This document shows positions 1-6,627 of a stretch of 9,280 nucleotides of DNA, in pieces. The DNA comes from Myxococcales bacterium. Lineage in GTDB: Bacteria; Desulfobacterota_B; Binatia; UBA1149; SPBQ01. The stretch is taken from positions 1 through 9,280 of the forward strand of contig SPBQ01000059.1 of assembly GCA_004525875.1 (NCBI GenBank), written 5' to 3'. The notes under the pieces were generated by a model that worked only from the letters and a program-made list of their open reading frames with translations, did not search any database and was not told where the DNA came from. Numbering within the stretch: position 1 is the stretch's first letter; each line of letters opens with the position of its first letter. The position numbers and the translations under genes were made by a program.

Positions 1-291
1 CACCTGGCGCTCTTCTACCCCTCGGCGAATCGCGACGAGGACGTGTTCGAAGATCCGTTCGAGTTCCGCGTCGATCGCCACCCGAATCGCCATCTCGCGT
101 TCGGGGTCGGTGAGCACTTTTGCCTGGGCGCCCACGTCGCGCGCCTGGAGATGGAGTTCGCGTACCGGTACCTGTTACCGCGCATCGAGGAGATCGAGTT
201 GGACGGCCCGGTCGTGCGGCTGCACTCGGCGCTCGTCGGTGGCGTGAAGAAGCTGCCGATCAAGTACAAGCTGACCGACGCCCGCGTCTGA
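1..291 (+). CDS. Cytochrome P450, C-terminal part (5' end outside window)
   Basis: Reading frame 1 is open from the first base and ends with TGA at 289-291; about 96 residues are present and the start lies before the window. The sequence carries the two most diagnostic C-terminal P450 signatures: S-A-N-R-D-E-D-V-F (the stretch before the meander, where the family reads 'aNRDpevF') and the haem-binding loop F-G-V-G-E-H-F-C-L-G-A-H-V-A-R, with the haem-ligating Cys encoded at 121-123. It therefore encodes a haem-thiolate monooxygenase that needs external electron donors. The I-helix and ExxR motif are not in the window, so the substrate class cannot be judged; the motif style resembles soluble bacterial class I P450s of the CYP124/CYP125/linalool-hydroxylase kind. 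The redoxin-like gene starts 35 bases after its stop, in the same direction, so the two are probably co-transcribed. Confidence 0.95.
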   Translation, partial: HLALFYPSANRDEDVFEDPFEFRVDRHPNRHLAFGVGEHFCLGAHVARLEMEFAYRYLLPRIEEIELDGPVVRLHSALVGGVKKLPIKYKLTDARV

Positions 292-314
292 CGCGCGGAT
301 TGCGGTCAGCTTCC

Positions 315-320
315 GGAGGT
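315..320 (+). promoter_or_regulatory. Ribosome binding site fixing the redoxin start
   Basis: GGAGGT lies 6 bases before the ATG at 327. It decides the start: the same frame is open back to 120, but that upstream part overlaps the P450 coding region and reads as low-complexity Arg/Pro/Ala sequence, as expected for a shadow frame. Confidence 0.8.
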
Positions 321-326
321 GAACCT

Positions 327-1376
327 ATGTCGGTTCCGTTCACGATTCTCGATGGCGTCGAAGCGGTCGAGGTCCCAGTGGTCCGATCCGGGGGTGGCGT
401 CTCGCTTGCACCGGAACAGCTCGAACGCTCGCTCGGCTGGAGCCTGAAGGACGAAGGCCTCTGTCGCGGCGATGTTTGCGTTCCGGTTCGCGACCGCGAA
501 TCGCTGATCGACGAGGGGGTCATCGATCTCGCGAGCTTCGCCGGGATCCTGGGGCGCCCGCTCGTCGTGGACGCGGAGGAGTCCGTCGCGGCTCTCGGCA
601 CACCGGCTCGTGAGCGCAGCGAAGCCATGCACGGGCTCGAAGCGCCGGAGTTCACGCTTCCGGATCTCGATGGCAAGCTACACTCGCTCTCCGATCATCA
701 CGGCAGCAAGGTCCTGTTGATCGCGTACGCATCCTGGTGAGGATGCCGCGAAGACCTGCCGGTCTGGCAGGCTCTCTACGAGGAGCTCGGAGGCGAAGGC
801 TTCGTTCCGTTCACCATCGCGCTCGACCACTGTGCGGATGATGTGCGCCCGTTCATCGAAGGGGCCAGGCCCACGCATCCGAGCGTGATCGACACCGAGC
901 ACCGTACGGCGGAGCTCTTCCACATCACCAATGTCCCGACGGTGATCTGGATCGACGAGGAGGGGAGGATCTGCCGGCCGCACGACGCGCAGTTCGGCAC
1001 CGATACCTTCACTGAATTCCACGGCAAGCGCTCCGCCCCTTACCTCGACATGATCCGAGACTGGGTTCGCACGGGCGCCGGCGCGATGGCGCCCGAGGAG
1101 GTGCGTATGTACCAGACGCCGCCCAACGAGGACGCTCAGCTCGCGCGTGTCGAGCGCGCGCTGGCATGGCATCTCCACAAGAAGGGACGAGACGCGGCCG
1201 CGACCCGTCACTTCGACCGGGCCGCCGAGCTCGCGCCACGGGACTGGACGATCCGCCGTGGCTCGATGCCCATCCGTGGCCAGGACCCGTTTGGCGTCGA
1301 GTTCTTCGCTCTGTACGAGGAGGGGGCGCCTGCCTACCTCATGGACAAGGTCACCAAGACGCGGAAAGAAGGGTGA
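327..1376 (+). CDS. Predicted selenocysteine-containing thioredoxin-fold (redoxin/TlpA-like) protein
   Basis: This is one 349-residue protein if the TGA at 738-740 is read as selenocysteine; otherwise it would be split at codon 138. The ATG at 327 has a strong GGAGGT ribosome site 6 bases upstream. Residues 1 to about 100 form an N-terminal domain I do not recognise, with two cysteines in C46-R-G-D-V-C51. A redoxin domain follows: A-P-E-F-T-L-P-D-L-D-G at 106-116, the strand V-L-L-I-A-Y-A-S-W, then Sec138-Gly-Cys140 where TlpA/thioredoxin proteins have Cys-x-x-Cys, and N-V-P-T-V with the expected cis-proline at 204. The C-terminus from about 269 has a helical pair resembling a single TPR. I recall homologues with W-C-G-C at this site, making this the Sec form of a Cys family. 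The likely role is thiol/selenol redox chemistry; the substrate is unknown. No signal peptide is visible, so it is probably cytoplasmic, unlike most TlpA proteins. It lies 35 bases after a P450 and 6 bases before an amidohydrolase. The alternative is a nonsense mutation from TGC. Confidence 0.85.
738..740 (+). other. In-frame TGA, predicted selenocysteine codon (Sec138)
   Basis: The TGA interrupts an otherwise open frame from 327 to 1376. The residues before it (I-A-Y-A-S-W) and after it (G-C-R-E-D-L-P-V-W-Q) are continuous thioredoxin-fold sequence, and the TGA sits exactly where the nucleophilic, N-terminal active-site cysteine belongs. That is the position normally taken by Sec in bacterial redox selenoproteins. 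The downstream part has no good ribosome site of its own, and its first available start (GTG at 843) would discard the active site. Confidence 0.82.
755..771 (+). promoter_or_regulatory. Predicted bacterial SECIS hairpin
   Basis: CCTGCC (755-760) pairs perfectly with GGCAGG (766-771) around the five-base loop GGTCT (761-765). The stem starts 15 bases and the loop 21 bases after the last base of the TGA. Known bSECIS elements lie inside the coding region just after UGA, with a short apical stem and a G among the first two loop bases. The GGUCU loop is the same as the one I recall from E. coli fdhF. The element would recruit SelB with Sec-tRNA. A caution is that these bases also encode conserved residues (D-L-P-V-W-Q), so part of the pairing could be incidental. 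Confidence 0.75.
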
Positions 1377-1382
1377 AGCGGC

Positions 1383-3089
1383 ATGACGGGGGGAAAATCG
1401 GTGACGTATGATCTCGTGATCCGCGGCGGGAAAGTGGTGGACGGCAGCGGTATGCCCGGCTTCAGCGCCGACATTGCCGTTTCGCAGGGACGCATCGCGA
1501 AAGTCGGCCGGGTCGTCGGGAGCGCTACTCGCGAGATCGACGCCACCGGCCGGGTGGTCACTCCCGGCTTCATCGATGTTCACACCCATTACGACGTGCA
1601 GCTCGACTGGGACCCGCTGGCCACGCCCAGCTGCTGGCACGGCGTCACGACCGTGCTGGCTGGCAATTGCGGCTTCACGTTGGCCCCGGCCAAGCCCGAG
1701 GATGTCGACTGGCTTGCCGGCATGCTCGCGAGAGTGGAGGGGATGTCGCGCGCAGCACTGGGTGCGGCTCTCAAGTGGAAGGGCGGTAGCTTCGGCGAGT
1801 ACTGGTCGCGCTTCGAGGGCGCGCTCGGGATCAATGTCGGCAGCTATGTCGGCCACTGCGCGGTTCGCCGCTGGGTGATGGGCGACGACGCCTCGGAGCG
1901 CGAAGCGACCGAGAAAGAGATCGCTGCCATGAAGGAGCTCGTACGCCAGGCCATGCGCGAGGGCGCCATCGGTTTCTCCACCTCGCAGCTCGATATTCAC
2001 GTAGGTGAGGACGGCCGCGAGGTGCCCAGCAACTTCGCCAGTAAGGAGGAGATCCTGGAGCTATGCTCGGTGCTGGCCGAGTTCGACCGCGGGGCTATCG
2101 AGATCATTCCGCGCTCGATCGCGCAGGGCTACAACGAGGCCGACCGCGAGCTCATTCTCGAGATGTACCGGGTTTCGGGTCGACCCATCGAGTTGAATCT
2201 GCTGCTCCCCACGCCGACCAATCCGATGAGCTGGCAGGAGATGCTGGATTTCTGCCACGCGGCCTGGGAGCAAGGCGCCCGTCTTCACCCGCAGACGACG
2301 ACCAACGAGCTCGGCCTGCATCTGAAGCTCGCGGACACGTTCGTGTTCGACGAAATGCCGCGATGGCGCAGCGTGCTGACGCTTTCCGAGCCCGAACGCT
2401 CTCGGCAGTTGCGCGAGCCGGAGGTGCGTGCGCGCCTTCGCGCCGAGTGGGACAGTGACGTCGCACGCAATGTGAATCTGGACTGGGGCGGCCTCGAGGT
2501 GGAGGCCACCCCCCGTGAAGCCCATGCCTCTCGTGTCGGAAGAAGTGTGGCCGAGCTCGCCGCCGAGCGTGGCACCGACCCTCTCGACACGTTCCTCGAT
2601 GTCTCCCTCGACGACGCCCTCGAGACGAGCTGGCAGACGCGCATGAGCGCGGGCGCCCGGGAGTTCATCGAGCACGTGGTTCGGGTCGGCGTCTCCGATC
2701 CCATCGTGGTGGCGGGCAGCAGCGACGGTGGCGCTCACCTGGGCTCCTTCGTGGGAGCCGACTACAGCACCAGGCTCATCACCGACTGGACCCCGGATCC
2801 GCTACCGCTGGAGCGTGCGATCTGGCAGCTCACCGGGATGCCTGCCACCGTGCACGCGCTGGAGGGCCGCGGTTTTCTTCGCGAGGGCTGCTGGGCCGAC
2901 GTGGTCGTCTTCGATCGCGAGCGCCTCGAGGCCGGCCACGCGCGCCTGGCGCGAGACTTTCCCGCCGATACCGAACGCTACGTGGTCGACGCCGACGGTT
3001 ATGATGCCGTGTGCGTCAACGGCGAAGTCCTCCTGGAGCATGGCAAGCACACAGGCGCGCTTCCGGGGCATGTTCTGAAGGGCGCATGA
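1383..3089 (+). CDS. Amidohydrolase of the N-acyl-D-amino-acid deacylase type
   Basis: A 568-residue metal-dependent hydrolase. The N-terminus (Y-D-L-V-I-R-G-G-K-V-V-D-G-S-G) is the classic start of the amidohydrolase composite domain. The metal motif H67-T-H69-Y-D follows, then G-N-C96-G-F-T as in D-aminoacylases, G-H158-C, and G-S-S-D448-G-G-A-H near the C-terminus supplying the catalytic Asp. By family it hydrolyses an amide or cyclic amide C-N bond, probably in the cytoplasm; the substrate is unknown. The usual histidines of the middle of the barrel are not obvious (I-E-I-I-P-R-S and I-E-L-N-L-L-L-P stand where I would expect His motifs), so it belongs to a divergent subgroup. ATG at 1383 has AGAAGGG 9 bases upstream; a GTG at 1401 with GGGGGG 7 bases upstream is an equally good start and would give a more typical family N-terminus. 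It starts 6 bases after the selenoprotein stop, so the two are co-transcribed and probably coupled. Confidence 0.92.
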   Translation: MTGGKSVTYDLVIRGGKVVDGSGMPGFSADIAVSQGRIAKVGRVVGSATREIDATGRVVTPGFIDVHTHYDVQLDWDPLATPSCWHGVTTVLAGNCGFTLAPAKPEDVDWLAGMLARVEGMSRAALGAALKWKGGSFGEYWSRFEGALGINVGSYVGHCAVRRWVMGDDASEREATEKEIAAMKELVRQAMREGAIGFSTSQLDIHVGEDGREVPSNFASKEEILELCSVLAEFDRGAIEIIPRSIAQGYNEADRELILEMYRVSGRPIELNLLLPTPTNPMSWQEMLDFCHAAWEQGARLHPQTTTNELGLHLKLADTFVFDEMPRWRSVLTLSEPERSRQLREPEVRARLRAEWDSDVARNVNLDWGGLEVEATPREAHASRVGRSVAELAAERGTDPLDTFLDVSLDDALETSWQTRMSAGAREFIEHVVRVGVSDPIVVAGSSDGGAHLGSFVGADYSTRLITDWTPDPLPLERAIWQLTGMPATVHALEGRGFLREGCWADVVVFDRERLEAGHARLARDFPADTERYVVDADGYDAVCVNGEVLLEHGKHTGALPGHVLKGA

Positions 3090-3165
3090 CGCTCGTGCCC
3101 CTGCTGTTGGTAATCTGCACGAGCTCGACCCTGCGCGGAATGCGGCTTTGCACACGATCGAGGTC

Positions 3166-3215
3166 GGCCGGGTCACATCCAGGCGTCGTCTTCGAGGCCT
3201 GGATGTGACCCGGCC
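3166..3215. repeat. Perfect 19-bp inverted repeat with 12-base loop
   Basis: The left arm GGCCGGGTCACATCCAGGC (3166-3184) and the right arm (3197-3215) are exact reverse complements, separated by GTCGTCTTCGAG. It lies in the 249-base gap between the amidohydrolase stop and the cupin start. The RNA would form a very stable hairpin. There is no run of T after either side, so it is not a standard Rho-independent terminator. It could still stop or pause transcription, stabilise the upstream mRNA, or be a dyad operator. The rest of 3090-3338 shows no convincing gene. Confidence 0.9.
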
Positions 3216-3324
3216 AGATGTCCGCGGCGATTGGCTCGCTCGTCGGCCGCGCACTCGTATCGGGTCGCCATGGCTCCATACCGCCCGCTCTGGCGTGAGA
3301 CGGTACGGTGCTGCAAGTTCGCTG

Positions 3325-3333
3325 AAAGGAGGT
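3325..3333 (+). promoter_or_regulatory. Strong ribosome binding site of the cupin gene
   Basis: AAAGGAGGT ends 5 bases before the ATG at 3339. It is the closest match to the full anti-Shine-Dalgarno complement in the window, so the cupin is probably translated independently of the upstream genes. Confidence 0.75.
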
Positions 3334-3338
3334 GCCTG

Positions 3339-3881
3339 ATGAAGGTACGACGCGTCGTCACCGGTCACGCGAAGGATGGGAAGGCGGTCTTTGTCAGCGA
3401 CGAGGACGTCGACTCGATCGATCTCACCACGCTTCCGGGAAGCGTCTATCACCGGCTGTGGGCGTCGGACCTCCCGGTGCGCTTGCCGGGCGATGGCAGC
3501 CCGCCTGCGATGGCGAAGTACTTTCCGCCCGTTGGCGGGTTCAGAGTCTGGATGTTCACGGTGCCGCCGGATGCGACGAGACCGCCGCAAGGTACACGCA
3601 CCGAAGACGTCCACGCCGAGCTCGAGGCGAAGTTGACGGGACTCGCCGAGCACCTCGAGCGGGACGAGCCCGGGATGCATACGACCGACACCGTCGACTT
3701 CGAGTACGTGATCTCGGGCCGCTGCGTGCTCGAGCTCGACGACGGTTCAACGGCGGAAGTCGGTCCTGGCGATACGATCGTGCAGAACGGAACTCGGCAC
3801 CGCTGGCGCAATCCGTTCGACGTAACCTGCCGGATGATCGTCTTCATCGTCGGGGCCGAGCGCGAAGAACGGCGCGCGTGA
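3339..3881 (+). CDS. Cupin-domain protein
   Basis: A 180-residue protein. The ATG at 3339 has an excellent AAAGGAGGTG ribosome site just upstream, which settles the start against the longer open frame reaching back to 3231. The N-terminal half (to about 100) is not recognised. The C-terminal half is a small beta-barrel cupin: M-H114-T-T-D-T-V-D-F-E122-Y-V-I-S-G, then L-E-L-D-D-G, then G-P-G-D-T-I-V-Q-N-G-T-R-H154-R-W-R-N-P. H114, E122 (or D117) and H154 are the likely metal ligands; the usual second His of the first motif is absent. This subgroup, with 'GTxHxWxNP', is common beside catabolic genes and is of unproven function; it could be a dioxygenase, isomerase or ligand-binding protein. It is preceded by the 19-bp inverted repeat and followed 98 bases later by a P450. 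Confidence 0.88.
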   Translation: MKVRRVVTGHAKDGKAVFVSDEDVDSIDLTTLPGSVYHRLWASDLPVRLPGDGSPPAMAKYFPPVGGFRVWMFTVPPDATRPPQGTRTEDVHAELEAKLTGLAEHLERDEPGMHTTDTVDFEYVISGRCVLELDDGSTAEVGPGDTIVQNGTRHRWRNPFDVTCRMIVFIVGAEREERRA

Positions 3882-3924
3882 CGACTGCGGGACGGCCGGC
3901 GATTGCGCACGACCGCTCGTCCGC

Positions 3925-3953
3925 TTGACCGAATTCGGGCGTATCGCGACACT
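3925..3953 (+). promoter_or_regulatory. Possible sigma70-type promoter before the P450
   Basis: TTGACC (3925-3930) matches the -35 consensus in five of six positions. It is followed after exactly 17 bases by GACACT (3948-3953), which matches the -10 box in only three of six. It lies in the 98-base gap before the P450 start at 3980. The -35 is good and the -10 weak; chance occurrence is quite possible. Confidence 0.25.
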
Positions 3954-3979
3954 ACGCCTGCCGAGACCGGAGGCGCCGC

Positions 3980-5266
3980 ATGGAACCCGAAGCAATCTTC
4001 GCCCGACACGAGACCGTCTTGGATCATGCACGCGCAGACGCTGCGCATATCCCGCTGGAGAGGATCAACGTTGGCGATCGCGACCTCCACTCGAGCGACA
4101 CGGTTCTGCCGTACTTCGAGCGATTGCGACGCGATGCACCGATTCACTTCTGTCCGCAGAGCGAGGACGGGCCGTACTGGTCGATCACGCGGTTCGACGA
4201 CATCAAGAACATCGAGCTCGACTGGCAGCACTTCTCCTCCGAGCCGAGCATCGTGCTCTTCGAGGCCGGTGATGAGGAGGAGGACACCATCGAGAGCGTT
4301 CCGAGCTTCATCACCATGGACCCACCCAAGCACACGGTTCAGCGCAAGGCCGTTCGCCCGGCCGTGGCGCCCAGGCAGGTGCGCCAGCTCGAGGACACCA
4401 TCCGTGAACGTGCCGCGAAGGTGCTCGACTCGCTTCCCGTGGGCGAAGAGTTCGACTGGGTGCAGAACGTCTCGATCGAGCTCACCACGCAGATGCTCGC
4501 TACACTGTTCGCCTTTCCGTTCGAGGAACGCCACAAGCTGACCCGCTGGTCGGATGTAACGACCGCGATGCCCGGCGACGGCATCATCGACTCGTGGGAT
4601 CAGCGTAAGGATGAACTGACCGAGTGCTTGCAGAGATTCCTCGACCTCTGGGATGAACGCGCGGCCGCCGAGCCCGGCTTCGACATGCTATCCATGCTCG
4701 CTCACAATCCCGCGACGGCCGATATGAATACCCGCCCGCTCGAGCTGCTTGGCAACATGCAGCTCCTGATCGTCGGCGGCAACGATACCACGCGCGATTC
4801 GATGACTGGCGGTGTGTTCGCGCTCAACCAGTACCCCGAGGAGTACGACAAGCTGCGTGCGAAGCCGGATCTCATCCCCAATATGGTCGACGAGATCATC
4901 CGCTGGCAGACACCGCTGGTTCACAGGCGCCGCACGGTGACTCGCGACGTCGAGTACGGGGGTGCGAAGTTCAAGGGGGGTGAGAAGGTCGTCCTCTGGT
5001 ATCTCTCGGCCAATCGCGACGAGAGCGTCTTCGACGACGGTGAGAGATTCCAGATCGACCGTGCGAATGCCCGCGAGCAGCTCTCGTTCGGTACCGGCAT
5101 CCACTACTGCGTGGGCGCCCATCTCGGGCGAATGCAGATTCAGGTGCTCTGGGAAGAGATCATGAAGCGTTTCTCGCGCATCGAGGTCACCGGTGAACCC
5201 ACGCGTGTACGCTCCAACTTCGTGAGGGGATATTCGCGCTTGCCCGTACGGCTCCATGCCGCCTGA
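3980..5266 (+). CDS. Cytochrome P450, CYP153-like
   Basis: A complete 428-residue haem monooxygenase, started by ATG at 3980 with GGAGG 6 bases upstream. The I-helix oxygen-activation motif reads I-V-G-G-N-D269-T-T-R-D-S-M, the K-helix motif is E305-I-I-R308 followed by W-Q-T-P-L, and the haem loop is F-G-T-G-I-H-Y-C377-V-G-A-H-L. The combination G-G-N-D-T-T-R, A-L-N-Q-Y-P-E-E-Y-D-K-L-R and the tail N-F-V-R-G-Y-S-R-L-P-V-R is what I know from CYP153 alkane and fatty-acid terminal hydroxylases, so hydroxylation of an aliphatic chain end is the best guess. The haem loop departs from the usual CYP153 wording, so it may be a sister subfamily with another substrate. CYP153 enzymes are soluble class I P450s needing a ferredoxin and a ferredoxin reductase; neither is encoded here. 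The ArsH-like flavoprotein gene begins 45 bases downstream. Confidence 0.93.
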   Translation: MEPEAIFARHETVLDHARADAAHIPLERINVGDRDLHSSDTVLPYFERLRRDAPIHFCPQSEDGPYWSITRFDDIKNIELDWQHFSSEPSIVLFEAGDEEEDTIESVPSFITMDPPKHTVQRKAVRPAVAPRQVRQLEDTIRERAAKVLDSLPVGEEFDWVQNVSIELTTQMLATLFAFPFEERHKLTRWSDVTTAMPGDGIIDSWDQRKDELTECLQRFLDLWDERAAAEPGFDMLSMLAHNPATADMNTRPLELLGNMQLLIVGGNDTTRDSMTGGVFALNQYPEEYDKLRAKPDLIPNMVDEIIRWQTPLVHRRRTVTRDVEYGGAKFKGGEKVVLWYLSANRDESVFDDGERFQIDRANAREQLSFGTGIHYCVGAHLGRMQIQVLWEEIMKRFSRIEVTGEPTRVRSNFVRGYSRLPVRLHAA

Positions 5267-5311
5267 CCGATCACGCCGCACCGGGCCTTGATCTGAGGCT
5301 CGGGCTTCGGC

Positions 5312-6028
5312 ATGTTCCGCGCGATGCAGACCATCGAAGCGGAGCTCCCCAACCACACTGTGGCTTCGAGCCTCGAGGCTTTGAACGTCACCGGAAGCGA
5401 CCATCCCCCTCGGGTTCTGGTCCTGTACGGCTCGCTGCGTGAGGTCAGCTTCAGTCGTTACCTGGCCCTGGAAGTCGAGCGTGTGCTCGCGCACTTCGGC
5501 GCGGAGGTGAGAGTCTTCAACCCCGAGGGCTTACCGGTCTTTGATCGTACGACCTACGAACATCCGAAGGTCCAAGAGTTGAAGGCGGCGTCGATCTGGT
5601 CCGAGAGCCAGGTGTGGATCTCGCCGGAGCAACACGGGAGCATGACGGCCGCCTTCAAGAATCAGCTCGACTGGCTGCCGCTTGCCGATGGCGCCGTCCG
5701 CCCGACGCAGGGACGGACCGTGGCGGTGATGCAGGTGAGTGGTGGCTCGCAGTCGTTCAACGCCGTGAATCAACTGCGCCTGCTCGGACGCTGGATGAGG
5801 ATGATCACCATTCCCAATCAGTCTTCGGTGGCCAAGGCGTGGCAGGAGTTCGACGACGACGGTCGCATGAAGCCCTCGAGTTTCCGCGACCGCGTGGTCG
5901 ACGTATGCGAGGAGCTGTTTCGTTTCACACTCCTGCTCCGCGACCGGACCGATGCGCTCAACCGCCGGTACAGCGAAGAGAAACAGATTCGTGAAAGAGG
6001 GCAGCTCGACAAAGGGCAGGGGGTCTAA
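5312..6028 (+). CDS. arsH: ArsH-like NADPH-dependent FMN reductase
   Basis: A 238-residue flavodoxin-fold protein. The FMN phosphate loop is L-Y-G40-[20 protein letters not shown] follows, then the very characteristic M140[16 protein letters not shown] and [17 protein letters not shown], which I recognise as ArsH. Characterised ArsH proteins are cytoplasmic NADPH:FMN oxidoreductases that oxidise trivalent organoarsenicals, reduce quinones or produce peroxide. The length matches the family. No arsR, arsB, arsC or arsM is visible, so here it may serve as a general flavin or quinone reductase rather than for arsenic resistance. The ATG at 5312 has only a distant GAGG upstream; a second ATG at 5324 is possible. 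It probably shares a transcript with the P450 that ends 45 bases before it. Confidence 0.92.
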   Translation: MFRAMQTIEAELPNHTVASSLEALNVTGSDHPPRVLVLYGSLREVSFSRYLALEVERVLAHFGAEVRVFNPEGLPVFDRTTYEHPKVQELKAASIWSESQVWISPEQHGSMTAAFKNQLDWLPLADGAVRPTQGRTVAVMQVSGGSQSFNAVNQLRLLGRWMRMITIPNQSSVAKAWQEFDDDGRMKPSSFRDRVVDVCEELFRFTLLLRDRTDALNRRYSEEKQIRERGQLDKGQGV

Positions 6029-6100
6029 CCGCTCCGCGGTCTTCCATCCAGGCCCTTGTGGATTGGACTGCAGCGCAGAGCTAGTGTCACCGACTTGACG

Positions 6101-6538
6101 ATGAACAAGAACGCTTCCCTGACCGATGACACCGGTGCGCAGTCACGCCCCTGGTGGATGACGGCGATGGCGATCGGCTGCATGCTGACGGTCGTCGTCA
6201 CGATGATCGGTGATTTCTTTTCCGAAGGCGCCCGCGACACCGAGGTATGGTTCGGCTTCGAGGTCACGGGCAGAGCCGCAAGGCTCACGGCCCCGCTGCA
6301 CTGGGCCTTCTTCGCGGTGTGCGCGTGGGCGTTCTGGGCACGGAAACCGTGGATCGTACGCGTGGCGGCCGCCTATGCTTTCTATGCGGCACTCAGTCAC
6401 CTGGTCTGGAGCGAGGTGAGCGAGAATGGACGCGGATGGTCGATCGGTCTCGTGCAGGCCGCTGCGATCTCCTCGGTAGGCTTCATCTTGTTGCGAGCCG
6501 GCCGAAGCGTTCCGCGGGATTGCCCTCCGGTTCTTTAG
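6101..6538 (+). CDS. Small four-helix membrane protein, function unknown
   Basis: A 145-residue protein with about four hydrophobic segments: roughly residues 18-38, 62-80, 83-103 and 113-132, ending in a short polar tail. I do not recognise the family. ATG at 6101 gives a normal N-terminus (M-N-K-N-A-S) but lacks a clear ribosome site; the same frame is open upstream with a GTG at 6056, which would add 15 polar residues. It follows ArsH by 72 bases on the same strand and is the last gene of the plus-strand block, facing a convergent minus-strand gene. The alternation of hydrophobic segments with Arg/Lys-rich ends argues for real coding sequence. Confidence 0.7.
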   Translation: MNKNASLTDDTGAQSRPWWMTAMAIGCMLTVVVTMIGDFFSEGARDTEVWFGFEVTGRAARLTAPLHWAFFAVCAWAFWARKPWIVRVAAAYAFYAALSHLVWSEVSENGRGWSIGLVQAAAISSVGFILLRAGRSVPRDCPPVL

Positions 6539-6627
6539 CGCGCGCACGAGTCGCGGGAAGGTGGCGATCTACGTTGAGAAAGGGACTCGACGAGTTCGCG
6601 TGCAGTAGGCGTGGGATCCGCACGCCG

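Noticed and set aside
120..740. Extended start at 120 for the redoxin gene
   Set aside because: The added part overlaps the P450 C-terminus and reads as Arg/Pro/Ala-rich shadow sequence; the ATG at 327 has a strong ribosome site.
843..1376. Separate downstream protein starting at GTG 843
   Set aside because: It has no good ribosome site, begins in the middle of the redoxin fold, and the 34 codons between the TGA and 843 continue the same domain. It is better explained as part of the selenoprotein.
678..2000. Long open frame on the minus strand (440 codons)
   Set aside because: It lies opposite the selenoprotein and amidohydrolase genes, has the Arg/Ala/His-rich composition of antisense shadows in GC-rich DNA, and crosses well-supported genes. 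Its length comes from high GC.
3086..3208. Short ORF with ATGA overlap at the amidohydrolase stop
   Set aside because: It would encode about 40 residues with no recognisable features, and its end runs into the 19-bp inverted repeat, so it is probably a chance frame.
6028..6040. ACCGC-TCC-GCGGT hairpin after arsH
   Set aside because: A 5-bp stem with no T tract and a same-strand gene shortly downstream; too weak to call a terminator.
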